Shown: positions 25,108 to 34,142 of the stretch, in pieces
Layout of the letters: each line of letters opens with the position of its first letter
Numbering within the stretch: position 1 is the stretch's first letter
NCBI RefSeq assembly: GCF_001514145.1
Contig: NZ_KQ948658.1
Coordinates: 675,274 to 739,273, forward strand
Length of the DNA stretch: 64,000 bases
Source of the DNA: Streptomyces canus
GTDB taxonomy: Bacteria > Actinomycetota > Actinomycetes > Streptomycetales > Streptomycetaceae
Reading direction: 5' to 3'
Program-made: the position numbers and the translations under genes
The notes under the pieces: generated by a model
Seen by the model: only the letters and a program-made list of their open reading frames with translations
Told to the model about the DNA's origin: nothing
Database searches by the model: none

Positions 25108-26495
25108 GGGGCCACCTCCGTGGCGTGCAGGTAGTGCTCGAACAGGTCCCGCAGGTGGGTGCCGTCGCCGTGACTGAGCAGGGCGCGTGACCAGCGCAGC
25201 GCGAGGTGCAGCCGGCCCGCGGTGGAGGCGGTCGTGACCGTGAGGCCGCGGGGCATCCTCGCGGGCGCCGAGAACCACACGGCGTGCGCGCGGCCGGCCT
25301 CCTCGCCGAAGTCCAAGGGGTACGGGATGCGGCCGATGTTGCTGAGGAGGGTGGTGGAGGTCCAGGGGGCCGCCGCCCTGCGGAGACCGCGGGTGAGGGC
25401 GGCCCGCCAGGCGACCGGGGTGACCGGGGCGGTGAGGACGCCTGCGCCGTGGCCGAGCTGGGGACGGCTGAGGGATTTGAGGGCGCGGGTTCGTTGTGCC
25501 GTGCGGCTCAGGAGTTCCGGCATGTCTTTCGGTTTCTTCGCCAACTCCTCTGGTGAGAAGGGAACTTCGACTAGTCGGGTGCCGTTTCCTATCTCCATCG
25601 TCATGTCCCTGGGGCGGTCGTCCACGGGCATGGTGATGCGCAGGGGGCGGGGGGCTTCTCCGTGCTCCCTGTTCCAGTGGGCGATCGTCAGGGCCGTGGC
25701 GACCATGAGCTGGTCGTTGACCGTGTAGGGGGAGCCCTTGGGGCGACGCGGGAGGGCGAGTTCGGTGACGAGGAGGCCGTTGCCGGGGGAGTTCTCGGGT
25801 GTGCCTTGCGCTACGCGGGCCGGGCGGGTCCAGTTGGAGGGGGTGTTCTCGGGGGGTGCGGGGGGTTCTCGTGGGCGAGTGGGCGCGGGTGTCGGGGAGT
25901 TGTCCTTACCGCCGTAGATTTCTGCGGCTGTGGCGAGGATGCGGAGGCAGGCGGGGCCGTCCAGGGCGGTGTGGTTGATGGTGAGGAAGAGGACGGTCGT
26001 ATTTCGGGCGCGGGCCGGTGGGGGCTGGTCGCGCCCCGCGGCGGAGCCGCTTATCGATACAGCCCCGCGCCCCTCAAGAGGTGGGTGCAGGCCGACCATG
26101 TCTGTTGCCTCGCTGCCTTCTGCCGGCCCCGCCCCCTCCACCACCTCCAGTCGTATCGGCGGGGACAGTGACAGCGGGGGTGCCTCGACCAGTGCCCTCG
26201 TCCTCGCGTCCCGCAAGGAGTTCGGACCCGGCTCCGGAAAGGTCACCACCTCCACATCCGGCTCCGCCGTCAGTTCCCACTCGTAGCGGCGGCGGTACCA
26301 ACCCCCCGGGGCCTCCCGCATGAGGATCCGTGGGTGGCGGTGCAGGGCCTCCAGGAACGCCTTCCGGAGGCGGGACTGGTCCAGCCGGCCCGGCAGGTGC
26401 ACCTCGATGTGGACCGTCTCCGGTTCCTCCTCCTGGAGGCAGTGGCGGGAGACCTCGTCGACCACCGGGAACGGGATGCGTGTCGGTGGGGTCAT
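25104..26495 (-). CDS. Condensation-domain / PapA-like acyltransferase protein
   Basis: A 463-residue protein resembling stand-alone condensation or polyketide-associated acyltransferases. The active-site motif is FLTINHTALDG, i.e. NHxxxDG instead of HHxxxDG: the second, catalytic His is kept and the first is Asn. The C-terminal latch region includes TTLLSNIGRIPYPLDFGEEA. Residues of roughly 130-165 are encoded by a dispersed Streptomyces repeat and read GRGAVSISGSAAGRDQPPPA, which is foreign to the fold. The insert keeps frame. It overlaps the AftD-like gene by 4 bp and the methyltransferase by 4 bp. A role in acylating a surface glycan is inferred. Whether the enzyme still works is uncertain. 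Confidence 0.75.
   Translation of the reverse strand: MTPPTRIPFPVVDEVSRHCLQEEEPETVHIEVHLPGRLDQSRLRKAFLEALHRHPRILMREAPGGWYRRRYEWELTAEPDVEVVTFPEPGPNSLRDARTRALVEAPPLSLSPPIRLEVVEGAGPAEGSEATDMVGLHPPLEGRGAVSISGSAAGRDQPPPARARNTTVLFLTINHTALDGPACLRILATAAEIYGGKDNSPTPAPTRPREPPAPPENTPSNWTRPARVAQGTPENSPGNGLLVTELALPRRPKGSPYTVNDQLMVATALTIAHWNREHGEAPRPLRITMPVDDRPRDMTMEIGNGTRLVEVPFSPEELAKKPKDMPELLSRTAQRTRALKSLSRPQLGHGAGVLTAPVTPVAWRAALTRGLRRAAAPWTSTTLLSNIGRIPYPLDFGEEAGRAHAVWFSAPARMPRGLTVTTASTAGRLHLALRWSRALLSHGDGTHLRDLFEHYLHATEVAP
26009..26093. repeat. Dispersed Streptomyces intergenic repeat inside a coding region
   Basis: The block from CGCGGGCCGGTGGGGGCTGG through GCGCCCCGCGGCGGAGCCGC to TTATCGATACAGCCCCGCGC and CCCTCAAGAG has the composition and word order of a short element I recognise as common between Streptomyces genes. 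Here it lies within the condensation-domain gene, in frame. Copy number in this genome cannot be judged from one window. Confidence 0.65.
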
Positions 26496-29400
26496 GTGGG
26501 TTCCGTCCTCCCCTTGCTCACCTCGACCGGCGGCAGTTGCTGTGTCGGTGCCTCGGACTCGGGGGGTGTCTCCCGCTCACCCACACTCACCAAGGCCGCG
26601 TACAGCCCGATCAGCGCGAGGAGTTGGGCCACGTGACCGAATGCCCCGTCCGATGCGCCCACCGGCTCACCGGCTCCCACCGCCGCGGCGATCCCCGCCC
26701 CGGCCAGTGCCACGAAGGCGATCGGCACCAGGAGTGCATGGCGCCGGGACGCGAGCAGCGCCAACGCCGGGACCAGCAGGGCGAACCAGCCCGCGATGAC
26801 CACGCCCACCACCGTGAGGGCCACCACCCCGAGCCACACTCCCGGCGCCGGGGGCACCCGCTGCGGCTCGTCGGGGTTCGGGGAGCGCCTGCGCCACAGC
26901 ACCAGGCCCACCAGCACCGCCAGTGCGACCCCGCTGCCGATCAGCGCGCCGTCGTAGGTCGTCGCGGGCTCGTACGACAGCTTCACCGTGCCGCCCGCGC
27001 CCGCGGGGATGCGCCACCCCTGCTGCCAGCCGTCGAGCCGCAGCGGCGACAGTGACTTCCCGTTCAGGGTGGCCTTCCAGCCGTCGTTGTAGTTCTCGTA
27101 CGTCGTGAGGTACGAGGCGGCGCCCGACCCCACGGTCACCGCGCGTTTGTCGCCGAGCCAGTCCCGTATCCGCAACTCCCGTGCGAGGGAGGTCGGTTCG
27201 GCGACAGTGCCGCGGGTCAGCGTGACGCCGGTCAGGGCGAGCGGCCCGGCGTCCCCGCCCTCGACGACGTGCTCACCGGAAGCAAGGGACAACTCGGCAT
27301 CGGAGCGGCCCGACTGGCAGAGCGTCACCGTCAGCTCCCGCCGGTCGGTGAGGTCCCGGATCCGGCCCGACACGCCGGTCTGGTACAGCTTCCCGTCGAC
27401 CGCCAGCACCGGCCCCTTGCCGCACGGCAGGGAGAACTTCCGCGTGGCCTTCGGCTGCGGGGTCCGGTACTGGTCGAGGGCCGGGAGGTAGGCCTCCGTG
27501 AGCCCCACCGGGAGTTGGAGGTCCTCGTCCGCGACCGGGTTGTGCAGGGTCAGCGGGGCCGTCTTGGTGATCGTGATGTCGAGGCGGTCGGTCGTGATCG
27601 GCGGGAAGCGCACCGCGCCGTTCTCGTCGACACCGGCGACCGTCGCGCCGTCGGGCGAGGTGATGTCGACCTCGGTGGGACGGGAGGAGAGTCCGCCGGC
27701 GGGCGCCAGCACCACTTCCCCGATGGGCTGTTTGCCGTTCCAGCTGAGGTGGACGGTGGGCCGGTCGCCGGCGATCCAGGCCGTGGTGAGGTCGCCGTCG
27801 GTGAGGTTGCGGGCGGACAGGCCCGTGCCGAGGGTGGCCGTGGAGTCGGCGGTCGCGGTGATGCGGTTGCGCTGGTCGGGGGCGACCTCGTACAGCAGCC
27901 TGTCGAGTTCCTCCCCGGCCACCGGCACCGCGCTCGCCTTGACCGAGTACGTTCCCGAGGCCGCCGTGTCGAAGCGGCGGTGCAGGCCGGCCTCGGTGCC
28001 GGTCGGGGAGATCCCGGCCGGGTCGGGGACCCGGTGCAGGGAGACGATCTCGGCGGGCGCGTCGGAGGAGTCCGCGTCGGCCGGCAGCCGCAGCAGCCGG
28101 GTCACCTGCACGTCCGGCAGATCGATCTCGGAGAACCCGGCCCCGGCGAGACCGGTCCGGCGCGCGACCGAGTCGACGATCGTCAGTTTCATCCAACCCG
28201 TCGTACCCGGAGGGGACTTGATGCTCTGCGTCGATCCGTCGGCCCGCAGGAAACTGGTGCGCGAACCGTTCTCCGTCTCCACCCGCACCTTGGTCGCCGC
28301 CGACCGCACGCTCTCCTGCGGCAACGGCGTGACCTTGAACGACGAGGGCATGTCGTACGCGGGGTCGGAGAACCCGATCCGCAGCCACTGCCCGTCCGGC
28401 GAACCCGCCACGCCCTCCGCCCAGGCGGTGTCCGGGTTGCCGTCGAAGGCGTTGACCGGGTCGAACTGCGGCAGGTGGAACAGCCAGTTGCCGTACGACG
28501 ACGCCGTCACCCTGCGGGCGCCGCGCAGTTCGGCCACCGTCTGGTGCGAGAGTCCCTTGGTCGGCAGGATCTGGTGCGGTTTCTCACCGGCGTCCTGGGC
28601 GGCCCCGGAGGCGTTCCGCTCGTCGTCGGTGTACGTGTACGAGGTGTTCGCGTTGACGAGCCCGAACCGGGTGTCCGCGCGCCGCAGTCCGTCGCCGACG
28701 ATCTGGAGCGGCGGGGTGCCGAGCCCCGGGTGGTTGTCTCCGGTCAACACCGTTGCCCGGCCCCGCAGTTCGGTCGCCAGCGGCAGCAGCGACTCGGGTC
28801 CGCCGGACACCTGGACGGTGTCGGCGACCGGCAGCAGCCCCGCCTGACCGGGCCGTGGCACGTCCTCGCTCGCCGGACGGAAGATCTCCACCGCCCGCTG
28901 CCTCGGGTACAGCCCTTCGATCTGGAGCGGGGTGTCGTGCGCGATCTTCCCGCCCGTCATGAGCGGCCCGAGGCCCGTCACCCGCTCGTAGCCGGACTGT
29001 TCGAGGGCCCGCTTGACGACCGAGGACGACACGGTGCCGATCTGGTCCGGGTCGAGGTCGTTGCGGACGACGACGTAGTGGACCCCGGCCCGGCTCAGGT
29101 AGTCGGCGAGTCCCGGGATCTCACCGCCGGTCAGCAGCGCCTGCTCGACCGCGTCCGTCGCGCGCCGGTTGCCGGGGGTGCCGAAGGGGACGTAGTCCCG
29201 TTGCGCCCACCGGGACTCGGCGAGCACGTCGAGCGGCTGGTCGATGGGGGAGCCCCAGGTGTAGATGCCGTGCGCGGTCGCGGGGACGACGAGGGCGCGC
29301 GAGTCGGGGGAGTACTTCTCCAGCCAGTCGGCCGTGGACTGCCAGTACTTGGGCAGTTGCTGGAAGGAGCCCGGGTTGAGGATCGTGCCGTTGAGATACG

Positions 29401-30685
29401 GCCACATCAGCCCGGGCAGGACGAGGACCGCCGCGATCAGCGGGGCGTACCGGCGGCCTCTCATCGCACGTGCCCCGCGCGGTTCGGCGGCCACGCCCAC
29501 CAGATGGGCGAGGCCGAGCACCAGCGCGAGCGCCAGGCCCGGCTGGAACTTGTAGATGTTGCGGAAGGGGGCGAGGCCGCCGTTCAGCCAGTCCTGCACG
29601 AGCCCGTGGAAGGGCGCGCCGAACGCGCCGCCGTATCCCGCGAGCAGCACCAGGACGGCCGTCAGTGCGGTCAGCACCAGCCACCGGCGCTCCGGCATGT
29701 CCCGCCGCGCCAGACCCGCGAGTCCGAGCCCGGCCGCGAGTGCCGAGCAGAGGATCACGATCACCGAGGAGGCCACGGTCCAGCCGGCCGGCAGCCACGC
29801 CTCCCCGAGGTGCAGATAGGCGACCCAGTTCCCGGCCCCGCGCAGGGCCTCCGTCGCCGACATCGTCTCGGTCGTGGTCCGCGCGCTCTCGACGTACGGC
29901 AGGAAGTTCTCGCCGTAGAGGCCGAGCAGCAGCAGGGGGATCACCCACCAGGCCGTCGCCAGGATCACGCCCGGTACCCACCAGGCGATCAGCTTGCGCT
30001 GCCGGGGTCCGGGTGGCCGGGAGAGGAGATACAGGCCGACGGGCAGCAGAGAGGCCAGTGTGGAGGCCGCGTTCACCCCGCCCATGAAGGGGATGATCAG
30101 CGCCGAGCGCAGGGCGGCGATCCGGGCGCTGTGGCGCTCGTTCGTCAGCGGCAGCAGCACCCACGGCAGGAAGGCGCCGGGCAGCGCGGCGGCGGAGGTC
30201 GAGCCGATGACGATGGTGAAGGTCGGCCACAGCGCGTACGCGACGGCGGCGAGCAGCCGGGACGCCCCGTTGCCCACGCGCAGCCGCTCGGCCAGCCGCA
30301 GCGCGCCCCAGAAGGCGACCGACACGATCAGCGACAGCCACAGCCGTTCCACCAGCCACACCGGCAGCTGGAGGGCGTGGCCCAGCCAGTAGAACGGCAG
30401 CATCGGCCACAGATAGCCGACGTACTGGTCCTGGATCCCGCCGAAGGAGCCCTGGTCGTGCCACAACTGCCCGAGATCGGCGAGGAAGCGCCCCGGGTCC
30501 GTGGTGACGCCCAGCTTGGTGTCGAAGGTCTGCCGGCCCGGGTGCACCACGAGGAACAGCACGAACACCACGGCCCAGAACCCCAGCAGCCAGCGCCGCG
30601 ACCGCGGGCCCTCCGGGGGGCCCGACATGCTCGCGGTGGTGGGAACGGCTGCCGGAGGAGGGGCCTGGACCGTGGACGTCGTCAT
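26492..30685 (-). CDS. AftD-like alpha-(1->3)-arabinofuranosyltransferase (DUF3367) membrane protein
   Basis: A 1397-residue protein. The N-terminus (about 30-480) has roughly ten membrane helices of the GT-C/DUF3367 type (WLLGFWAVVFVLFLVVHPGR, then YLWPMLPFYWLGHALQLPVW) with an early acidic loop TFDTKLG. A large extracytoplasmic part carries two discoidin (F5/8C)-like carbohydrate-binding modules: about 720-860, with RVTASSYGNWLFHLP and AFDGNPDTAW, and about 940-1060, with LTDGDLTTAWIAGDR. A C-terminal membrane region spans about 1240-1375. Mycobacterial AftD adds arabinofuranose branches from decaprenyl-phospho-arabinose. Streptomyces lacks mycolyl-arabinogalactan, so the acceptor must differ. 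It overlaps the neighbouring genes by 4 bp on both sides. Confidence 0.85.
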   Translation of the reverse strand: MTTSTVQAPPPAAVPTTASMSGPPEGPRSRRWLLGFWAVVFVLFLVVHPGRQTFDTKLGVTTDPGRFLADLGQLWHDQGSFGGIQDQYVGYLWPMLPFYWLGHALQLPVWLVERLWLSLIVSVAFWGALRLAERLRVGNGASRLLAAVAYALWPTFTIVIGSTSAAALPGAFLPWVLLPLTNERHSARIAALRSALIIPFMGGVNAASTLASLLPVGLYLLSRPPGPRQRKLIAWWVPGVILATAWWVIPLLLLGLYGENFLPYVESARTTTETMSATEALRGAGNWVAYLHLGEAWLPAGWTVASSVIVILCSALAAGLGLAGLARRDMPERRWLVLTALTAVLVLLAGYGGAFGAPFHGLVQDWLNGGLAPFRNIYKFQPGLALALVLGLAHLVGVAAEPRGARAMRGRRYAPLIAAVLVLPGLMWPYLNGTILNPGSFQQLPKYWQSTADWLEKYSPDSRALVVPATAHGIYTWGSPIDQPLDVLAESRWAQRDYVPFGTPGNRRATDAVEQALLTGGEIPGLADYLSRAGVHYVVVRNDLDPDQIGTVSSSVVKRALEQSGYERVTGLGPLMTGGKIAHDTPLQIEGLYPRQRAVEIFRPASEDVPRPGQAGLLPVADTVQVSGGPESLLPLATELRGRATVLTGDNHPGLGTPPLQIVGDGLRRADTRFGLVNANTSYTYTDDERNASGAAQDAGEKPHQILPTKGLSHQTVAELRGARRVTASSYGNWLFHLPQFDPVNAFDGNPDTAWAEGVAGSPDGQWLRIGFSDPAYDMPSSFKVTPLPQESVRSAATKVRVETENGSRTSFLRADGSTQSIKSPPGTTGWMKLTIVDSVARRTGLAGAGFSEIDLPDVQVTRLLRLPADADSSDAPAEIVSLHRVPDPAGISPTGTEAGLHRRFDTAASGTYSVKASAVPVAGEELDRLLYEVAPDQRNRITATADSTATLGTGLSARNLTDGDLTTAWIAGDRPTVHLSWNGKQPIGEVVLAPAGGLSSRPTEVDITSPDGATVAGVDENGAVRFPPITTDRLDITITKTAPLTLHNPVADEDLQLPVGLTEAYLPALDQYRTPQPKATRKFSLPCGKGPVLAVDGKLYQTGVSGRIRDLTDRRELTVTLCQSGRSDAELSLASGEHVVEGGDAGPLALTGVTLTRGTVAEPTSLARELRIRDWLGDKRAVTVGSGAASYLTTYENYNDGWKATLNGKSLSPLRLDGWQQGWRIPAGAGGTVKLSYEPATTYDGALIGSGVALAVLVGLVLWRRRSPNPDEPQRVPPAPGVWLGVVALTVVGVVIAGWFALLVPALALLASRRHALLVPIAFVALAGAGIAAAVGAGEPVGASDGAFGHVAQLLALIGLYAALVSVGERETPPESEAPTQQLPPVEVSKGRTEPT

Positions 30686-31422
30686 GGTGGACACCGCCGG
30701 AGGATGAGGAGGAGGTTCCAGGTGGCCACCTCGCGGATGCCGGGAGCCCGCACGACGGTCTCCGCGAGGAAGGGCCAGTAGCGGGAGCGCGCCGAGACGA
30801 CCGTGACGTCGTCCCGGGCACGCACCTGCCGCAGGGTCGGGCCGATATGCACGGCGAACAGGTTCTCGCCGAGGGTGTGCTTCGCGGCCTTTCCGGTACG
30901 GCGCCGATAGCGGGCACGGGCCCGTTCGGCGCCCAGGTAGTGCCAGGGCGCCCACTCGTGACCGCCCCACGGGGACAGCCAGTTGGTGAACGACACGTAG
31001 ATCAGCCCACCGGGCCGGGTGACCCGCACGAGCTCACTGAGGAAGGTCTCCGGATCGGCCACGTGCTCCAGCACGTTGGAGGAGAAGGTGACGTCGGCGA
31101 CCGCTTCCCGCAGGGGGAGCAGATAGCCGTCGGCGATCACGGTGGAGTCGGGTGGCTTCGCTCCCAGCTCGCCCGGATCGGGCTCGAAGAGGAAGGCGTC
31201 GGCACCGCGTCTGCGGAACTCCTCGGTGAAGTACCCGCTGCCGCCGCCGACGTCCACGACGGTACGGCCGGCGACGGGACCGTCGTAGGCCTCGACCTGG
31301 TCCACGGCGTCGCGGGCGAGCAGCGCGTAGCAGGACTCGGGGTCGTCCTGCTCATGGAGGAAGGCCCGGAAGAGAGTGAGGGAACGCCGAAGGGAGGGGT
31401 CCTTCGCCCGAGGCCGTGTCAC
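30682..31422 (-). CDS. Class I SAM-dependent methyltransferase
   Basis: A 246-residue methyltransferase. Motif I is TVVDVGGGSGYFTEEFRRRG, motif II AFLFEPDPGEL, and SSNVLEHVADPETFLSEL and VTRPGGLIYVSFTNW follow, as in type-11/type-12 enzymes. WLSPWGGHEWAPWHYLG is a conserved feature of methyltransferases found next to surface-polysaccharide glycosyltransferases. The GTG at 31422 overlaps the glycosyltransferase stop by 4 bp, and its stop overlaps the AftD-like ATG by 4 bp. The target is probably a sugar of the product glycan. Confidence 0.85.
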   Translation of the reverse strand: MTRPRAKDPSLRRSLTLFRAFLHEQDDPESCYALLARDAVDQVEAYDGPVAGRTVVDVGGGSGYFTEEFRRRGADAFLFEPDPGELGAKPPDSTVIADGYLLPLREAVADVTFSSNVLEHVADPETFLSELVRVTRPGGLIYVSFTNWLSPWGGHEWAPWHYLGAERARARYRRRTGKAAKHTLGENLFAVHIGPTLRQVRARDDVTVVSARSRYWPFLAETVVRAPGIREVATWNLLLILRRCPP

Positions 31423-32600
31423 GGTCCCCAGCCCCTCACCGCCTCGGCGGCAACAGCCCGGAACTGTCTGACGGTCCGATGCCAGCGATACCGGGCGGCC
31501 CGGTCCCGGGCGGCCTTGCCCATCAGCTCACGGCGATGCCCCGACAGGGCGAGCGTGCACCAGGCGGCGGCGAACGAGGACTCGCCCCGCGCGAGCACCC
31601 CCGTCTCCCCGTCCACGACGGAGTCCCGCAGTCCGGGCACGTCGAAGGCGATGGTCGGCGTCTTACGGGTCGCGGCCTCGGTGACGACGAGCCCCCAGCC
31701 CTCCACGGCCGAGGGATGAAGCAGCAGCCACGCCTCGCACAGCAGCCGGTGCTTCTCGGCCTCGGAGACATGCCCGGTGAACTCCACGCAGGGACCGGCG
31801 AGTTGCTCCAGCCGGGACCGCTCGGGTCCGTCTCCGACGATCACCAGCCGGCCACCGGTCACCGGCCGCACCCGCTCCCAGAGCCTCAGCAGCAGATCGA
31901 TCCGCTTGTACTCGACCAGCCGGCCCACGGCGACGAAGAGCGGTTCGGGCGAGCGGCGGACGAGTGGCTCCGGCTCCTCGACGCCGTTGTGCACGACGCG
32001 GATACGGTCCCGCTCGACTCCGATCGCCCGCAGGGCGTGGGCCGTCGACGGAGACACGGCGACCAGCAGGCTCCGGTGTCTGGCCGCCGCACCGGCCAGG
32101 GCCCAGTGTTCGAGTCTTCGGCCGATCCGGGCGGCCGGCGCCAGGGGCCCGCCGAACCGCATCTTCCACAGGTCGGTGTGCACATGGTTGACCAGGCACA
32201 GGGTGGGGCCGTGGTGCCACAGGGGCGCGAGGTACGGCATGCCGTTGCACACCTCGACCAGCAGGTCGGTCTCGCCGACCTGGCGGGCGAAGGCCGTACG
32301 GGCGCGCAGGTAGTGGCCGAACTCGCCGCCCGCCGACACGACGCGGTAGTCCCGGTAGGAGGCCGGGCCGCCGCACAGGAGGGTCACCTGGTGGCCGAGC
32401 CGGGTCAGTCCGTCGGCGAGCCGGTCGACCAGCAGCTCGGAGCCGCCGGCCGCGGGGTTGTCCAGGTCACGATGGGCGAGGAAAACGATTCGGCGCGGAG
32501 GTGGGGGGAGCGCCGAGGAGTGCTGTGGGCTGTGCGATGAGGGTTGCCGCTGCGACGCCTGGGGAGGCGTGTGCAACGGATGGGGCACGTGCTGGGGCAT
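31419..32600 (-). CDS. Glycosyltransferase family 4 protein
   Basis: A 393-residue GT-B fold glycosyltransferase. The acceptor-side N-terminus has IVFLAHRDLDNPAAGGSELL. The donor domain includes FVAVGRLVEYKRIDLLLRLW, LVIVGDGPERSRLEQLA and the GT4 EX7E-type motif in SAVEGWGLVVTEAATRKTPT. The N-terminus before residue 35 is a low-complexity, His/Pro/Gln-rich tail. The ATG at 32600 has GGAG 6 nt upstream. It is the first gene of the nine-gene minus-strand operon, so its promoter should lie in 32601-32793. It probably uses a nucleotide sugar in the cytoplasm to start or extend the glycan that AftD-like enzymes modify outside. Confidence 0.88.
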   Translation of the reverse strand: MPQHVPHPLHTPPQASQRQPSSHSPQHSSALPPPPRRIVFLAHRDLDNPAAGGSELLVDRLADGLTRLGHQVTLLCGGPASYRDYRVVSAGGEFGHYLRARTAFARQVGETDLLVEVCNGMPYLAPLWHHGPTLCLVNHVHTDLWKMRFGGPLAPAARIGRRLEHWALAGAAARHRSLLVAVSPSTAHALRAIGVERDRIRVVHNGVEEPEPLVRRSPEPLFVAVGRLVEYKRIDLLLRLWERVRPVTGGRLVIVGDGPERSRLEQLAGPCVEFTGHVSEAEKHRLLCEAWLLLHPSAVEGWGLVVTEAATRKTPTIAFDVPGLRDSVVDGETGVLARGESSFAAAWCTLALSGHRRELMGKAARDRAARYRWHRTVRQFRAVAAEAVRGWGP

Positions 32601-32793
32601 GGGTGCTCCAACTCGTCTCAGGGTGCGGAACTCAGCAGTGTCTTTCCGGCTGGTTGTGGGGGGACTGAGCGCTTCTCAGGGGGAGGATGTGGACGGGCTG
32701 TGTTCAGGTGGGGTGGCACAGTTTTCGCCCACCCGTACGCCGTGGCTACTCACCCACGTGACAATTTCCGGGCTTATTAGAGCTGACGTCCAG

Positions 32794-33783
32794 TCACATC
32801 GTGAGAACGGGCTCGGGCGTATCGCTCATATCGGTGGACTCGGGGCGCCTGCGTCCCCGTACCACCAAAACGCCCCCCACGGCAGCCAGTGCGAATCCGG
32901 CCACAGCCGCCCCGATGGGCAACGTCTCACCCACCGCGCGCAGTTGGCCGCTGTCCCGCTTGGCCAGCCGCACCGCGTCCTTCTGGGTCGCGGTGGTGAA
33001 CGCGATCTTCGGGCTGTCCAGCAGGACCACGGCGTCCTTCTTCGCGCCGGGAGCGCGCAGGGTGCGCTTCGGGCCCACCTGTGCGTAGACCACCCGGCCG
33101 GTGCGCTGGTCGACGACCAGCTCGATGCCGTGGTTGGAGTACCACTCCTCGGCCAGCACCTGCGGCCGGCCGGGCTGGTCCACGATCGTGCCCGGCACCA
33201 GCCGTGTCCCGACCTTCGCCGGGGCGACCGTGCCGGTGAACCGGTAACCCGTGTACCCCTGAACCTTCTTCGTACCCTGGTAACGCAAAGTCACCGTCGA
33301 ACCCAGGGAGTTGTCCCACCACTGGTAGGAGCGCCGCTGCACGTCGAAGGGGAACTTCAGATAGGCCTCGCCCTCGATGTACGGCTTCTCGCCGCAGCAG
33401 TGCACCGGCCTGGTGGTCTTGCGGTCCATGACCCAGCGGTGCGGGACGAACTCCAGGGCGTCGTGAGGGTCGGCCGCCGGGAGCGACTTGTCGGTGTCGA
33501 CGGTGGTGGTGACGTCCCACACCGCGGCCCGGCCGCTGCGTTCACTGTCCTCGACGTCGGCGCGCACCCGCTGGGTGACGGTGATCCGCTGTCCGGGAAC
33601 CGTCTCCAGTTCCTCGGTGTCGAAGACGCTGCCTGTCCCGCGGTAGACCGCGGTCTGGTCGATGTCGATCGGATTCACGGCCGCTCGCGGTGCCACGTAC
33701 CACGCGAGCAACGGCGCCAGTACCAGCAAGAACGTGCCGAGTCCCAGCAGAATCAGGGAGATTGGAGAGGCTGTACGGCGCAT
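32794..33783 (-). CDS. DUF3068 (PorA-family) membrane-anchored protein
   Basis: A 329-residue protein with an N-terminal membrane segment (ISLILLGLGTFLLVLAPLLA, about 8-27). A long extracytoplasmic beta-rich domain follows, with VNPIDIDQTAVYRGTGSVFD and a conserved HCCGEKPYIEGEAYL region. A second membrane helix lies near the C-terminus (LPIGAAVAGFALAAVGGVLV). This is the DUF3068 layout, found in actinobacteria next to arabinosyltransferase-type genes. GGAG lies 7 nt before the ATG. It has its own strong promoter (TTGACA-17-TACGGT) overlapped by a palindromic operator. It is upstream of and on the same strand as the glycan operon, separated by about 190 bp. Confidence 0.85.
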   Translation of the reverse strand: MRRTASPISLILLGLGTFLLVLAPLLAWYVAPRAAVNPIDIDQTAVYRGTGSVFDTEELETVPGQRITVTQRVRADVEDSERSGRAAVWDVTTTVDTDKSLPAADPHDALEFVPHRWVMDRKTTRPVHCCGEKPYIEGEAYLKFPFDVQRRSYQWWDNSLGSTVTLRYQGTKKVQGYTGYRFTGTVAPAKVGTRLVPGTIVDQPGRPQVLAEEWYSNHGIELVVDQRTGRVVYAQVGPKRTLRAPGAKKDAVVLLDSPKIAFTTATQKDAVRLAKRDSGQLRAVGETLPIGAAVAGFALAAVGGVLVVRGRRRPESTDMSDTPEPVLTM

Positions 33784-33838
33784 CCGGACACTCCAGGGGC
33801 GTGAGATGACGGAGTTCGGGCCGCTCTATGGGCCGGAG

Positions 33839-33867
33839 ACCGTATGCGTCTCTTGACGGGGTGTCAA
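33839..33867 (-). promoter_or_regulatory. Sigma-70-type promoter of the DUF3068 gene
   Basis: On the minus strand, TTGACA (33867-33862) and TACGGT (33844-33839) are separated by exactly 17 nt. This predicts a start point near 33832 and a leader of about 50 nt. It is one of the best consensus matches in the window. Confidence 0.7.
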
Positions 33868-33886
33868 TGTCTTGACGGATTGTCAA
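33853..33886. promoter_or_regulatory. Two tandem 15-bp palindromes (TTGAC-N5-GTCAA)
   Basis: TTGAC-ggggt-GTCAA (33853-33867) and TTGAC-ggatt-GTCAA (33872-33886) start 19 bp apart, about two helix turns. The first covers the -35 box of the DUF3068 promoter. A dimeric repressor binding both sites would shut that promoter and could affect the DUF2613/PucR pair on the other side. Confidence 0.6.
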
Positions 33887-33986
33887 GGTCCTGTCGACAC
33901 TGGGGTGACAGGCAGGGTGGGTACCGGACGGGTTCCGGGTGGGGACGTACGCCGGATCGAGCCGCTCGAGAGAGGCTGCCCCTGCG

Positions 33987-34139
33987 ATGTCCAGACTGCT
34001 CGCCGCCGCACTGACCGTCGTGGTCTCCGCTTTGCTCGCCCTGGGTGCCGCGCTCGGCATCGTCGCGCTGCTGGAGGCGACGCCCGAGCAGCCCAACACC
34101 CCCTTGATCACCTACGAGCAGACGGACCAGGGGAGTTGA
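33987..34139 (+). CDS. Small membrane protein, DUF2613 family
   Basis: A 50-residue protein: a single N-terminal membrane helix (LLAAALTVVVSALLALGAAL) followed by the short exported tail TPEQPNTPLITYEQTDQGS. The ATPEQPN...PL.TYE ending is the DUF2613 signature as I recall it. It has an ATG at 33987 with AGAGAGG upstream and lies 3 bp before the PucR-type regulator, so the two form an operon. Function unknown. Too short for many gene finders. Confidence 0.75.
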   Translation: MSRLLAAALTVVVSALLALGAALGIVALLEATPEQPNTPLITYEQTDQGS

Positions 34140-34142
34140 CCC

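Noticed and set aside
27269..30781. A 1170-codon plus-strand open frame
   Set aside because: Antisense to the AftD-like gene, whose membrane helices and discoidin modules are unmistakable. The plus translation is compositionally odd (Arg/Gly/Gln-rich).
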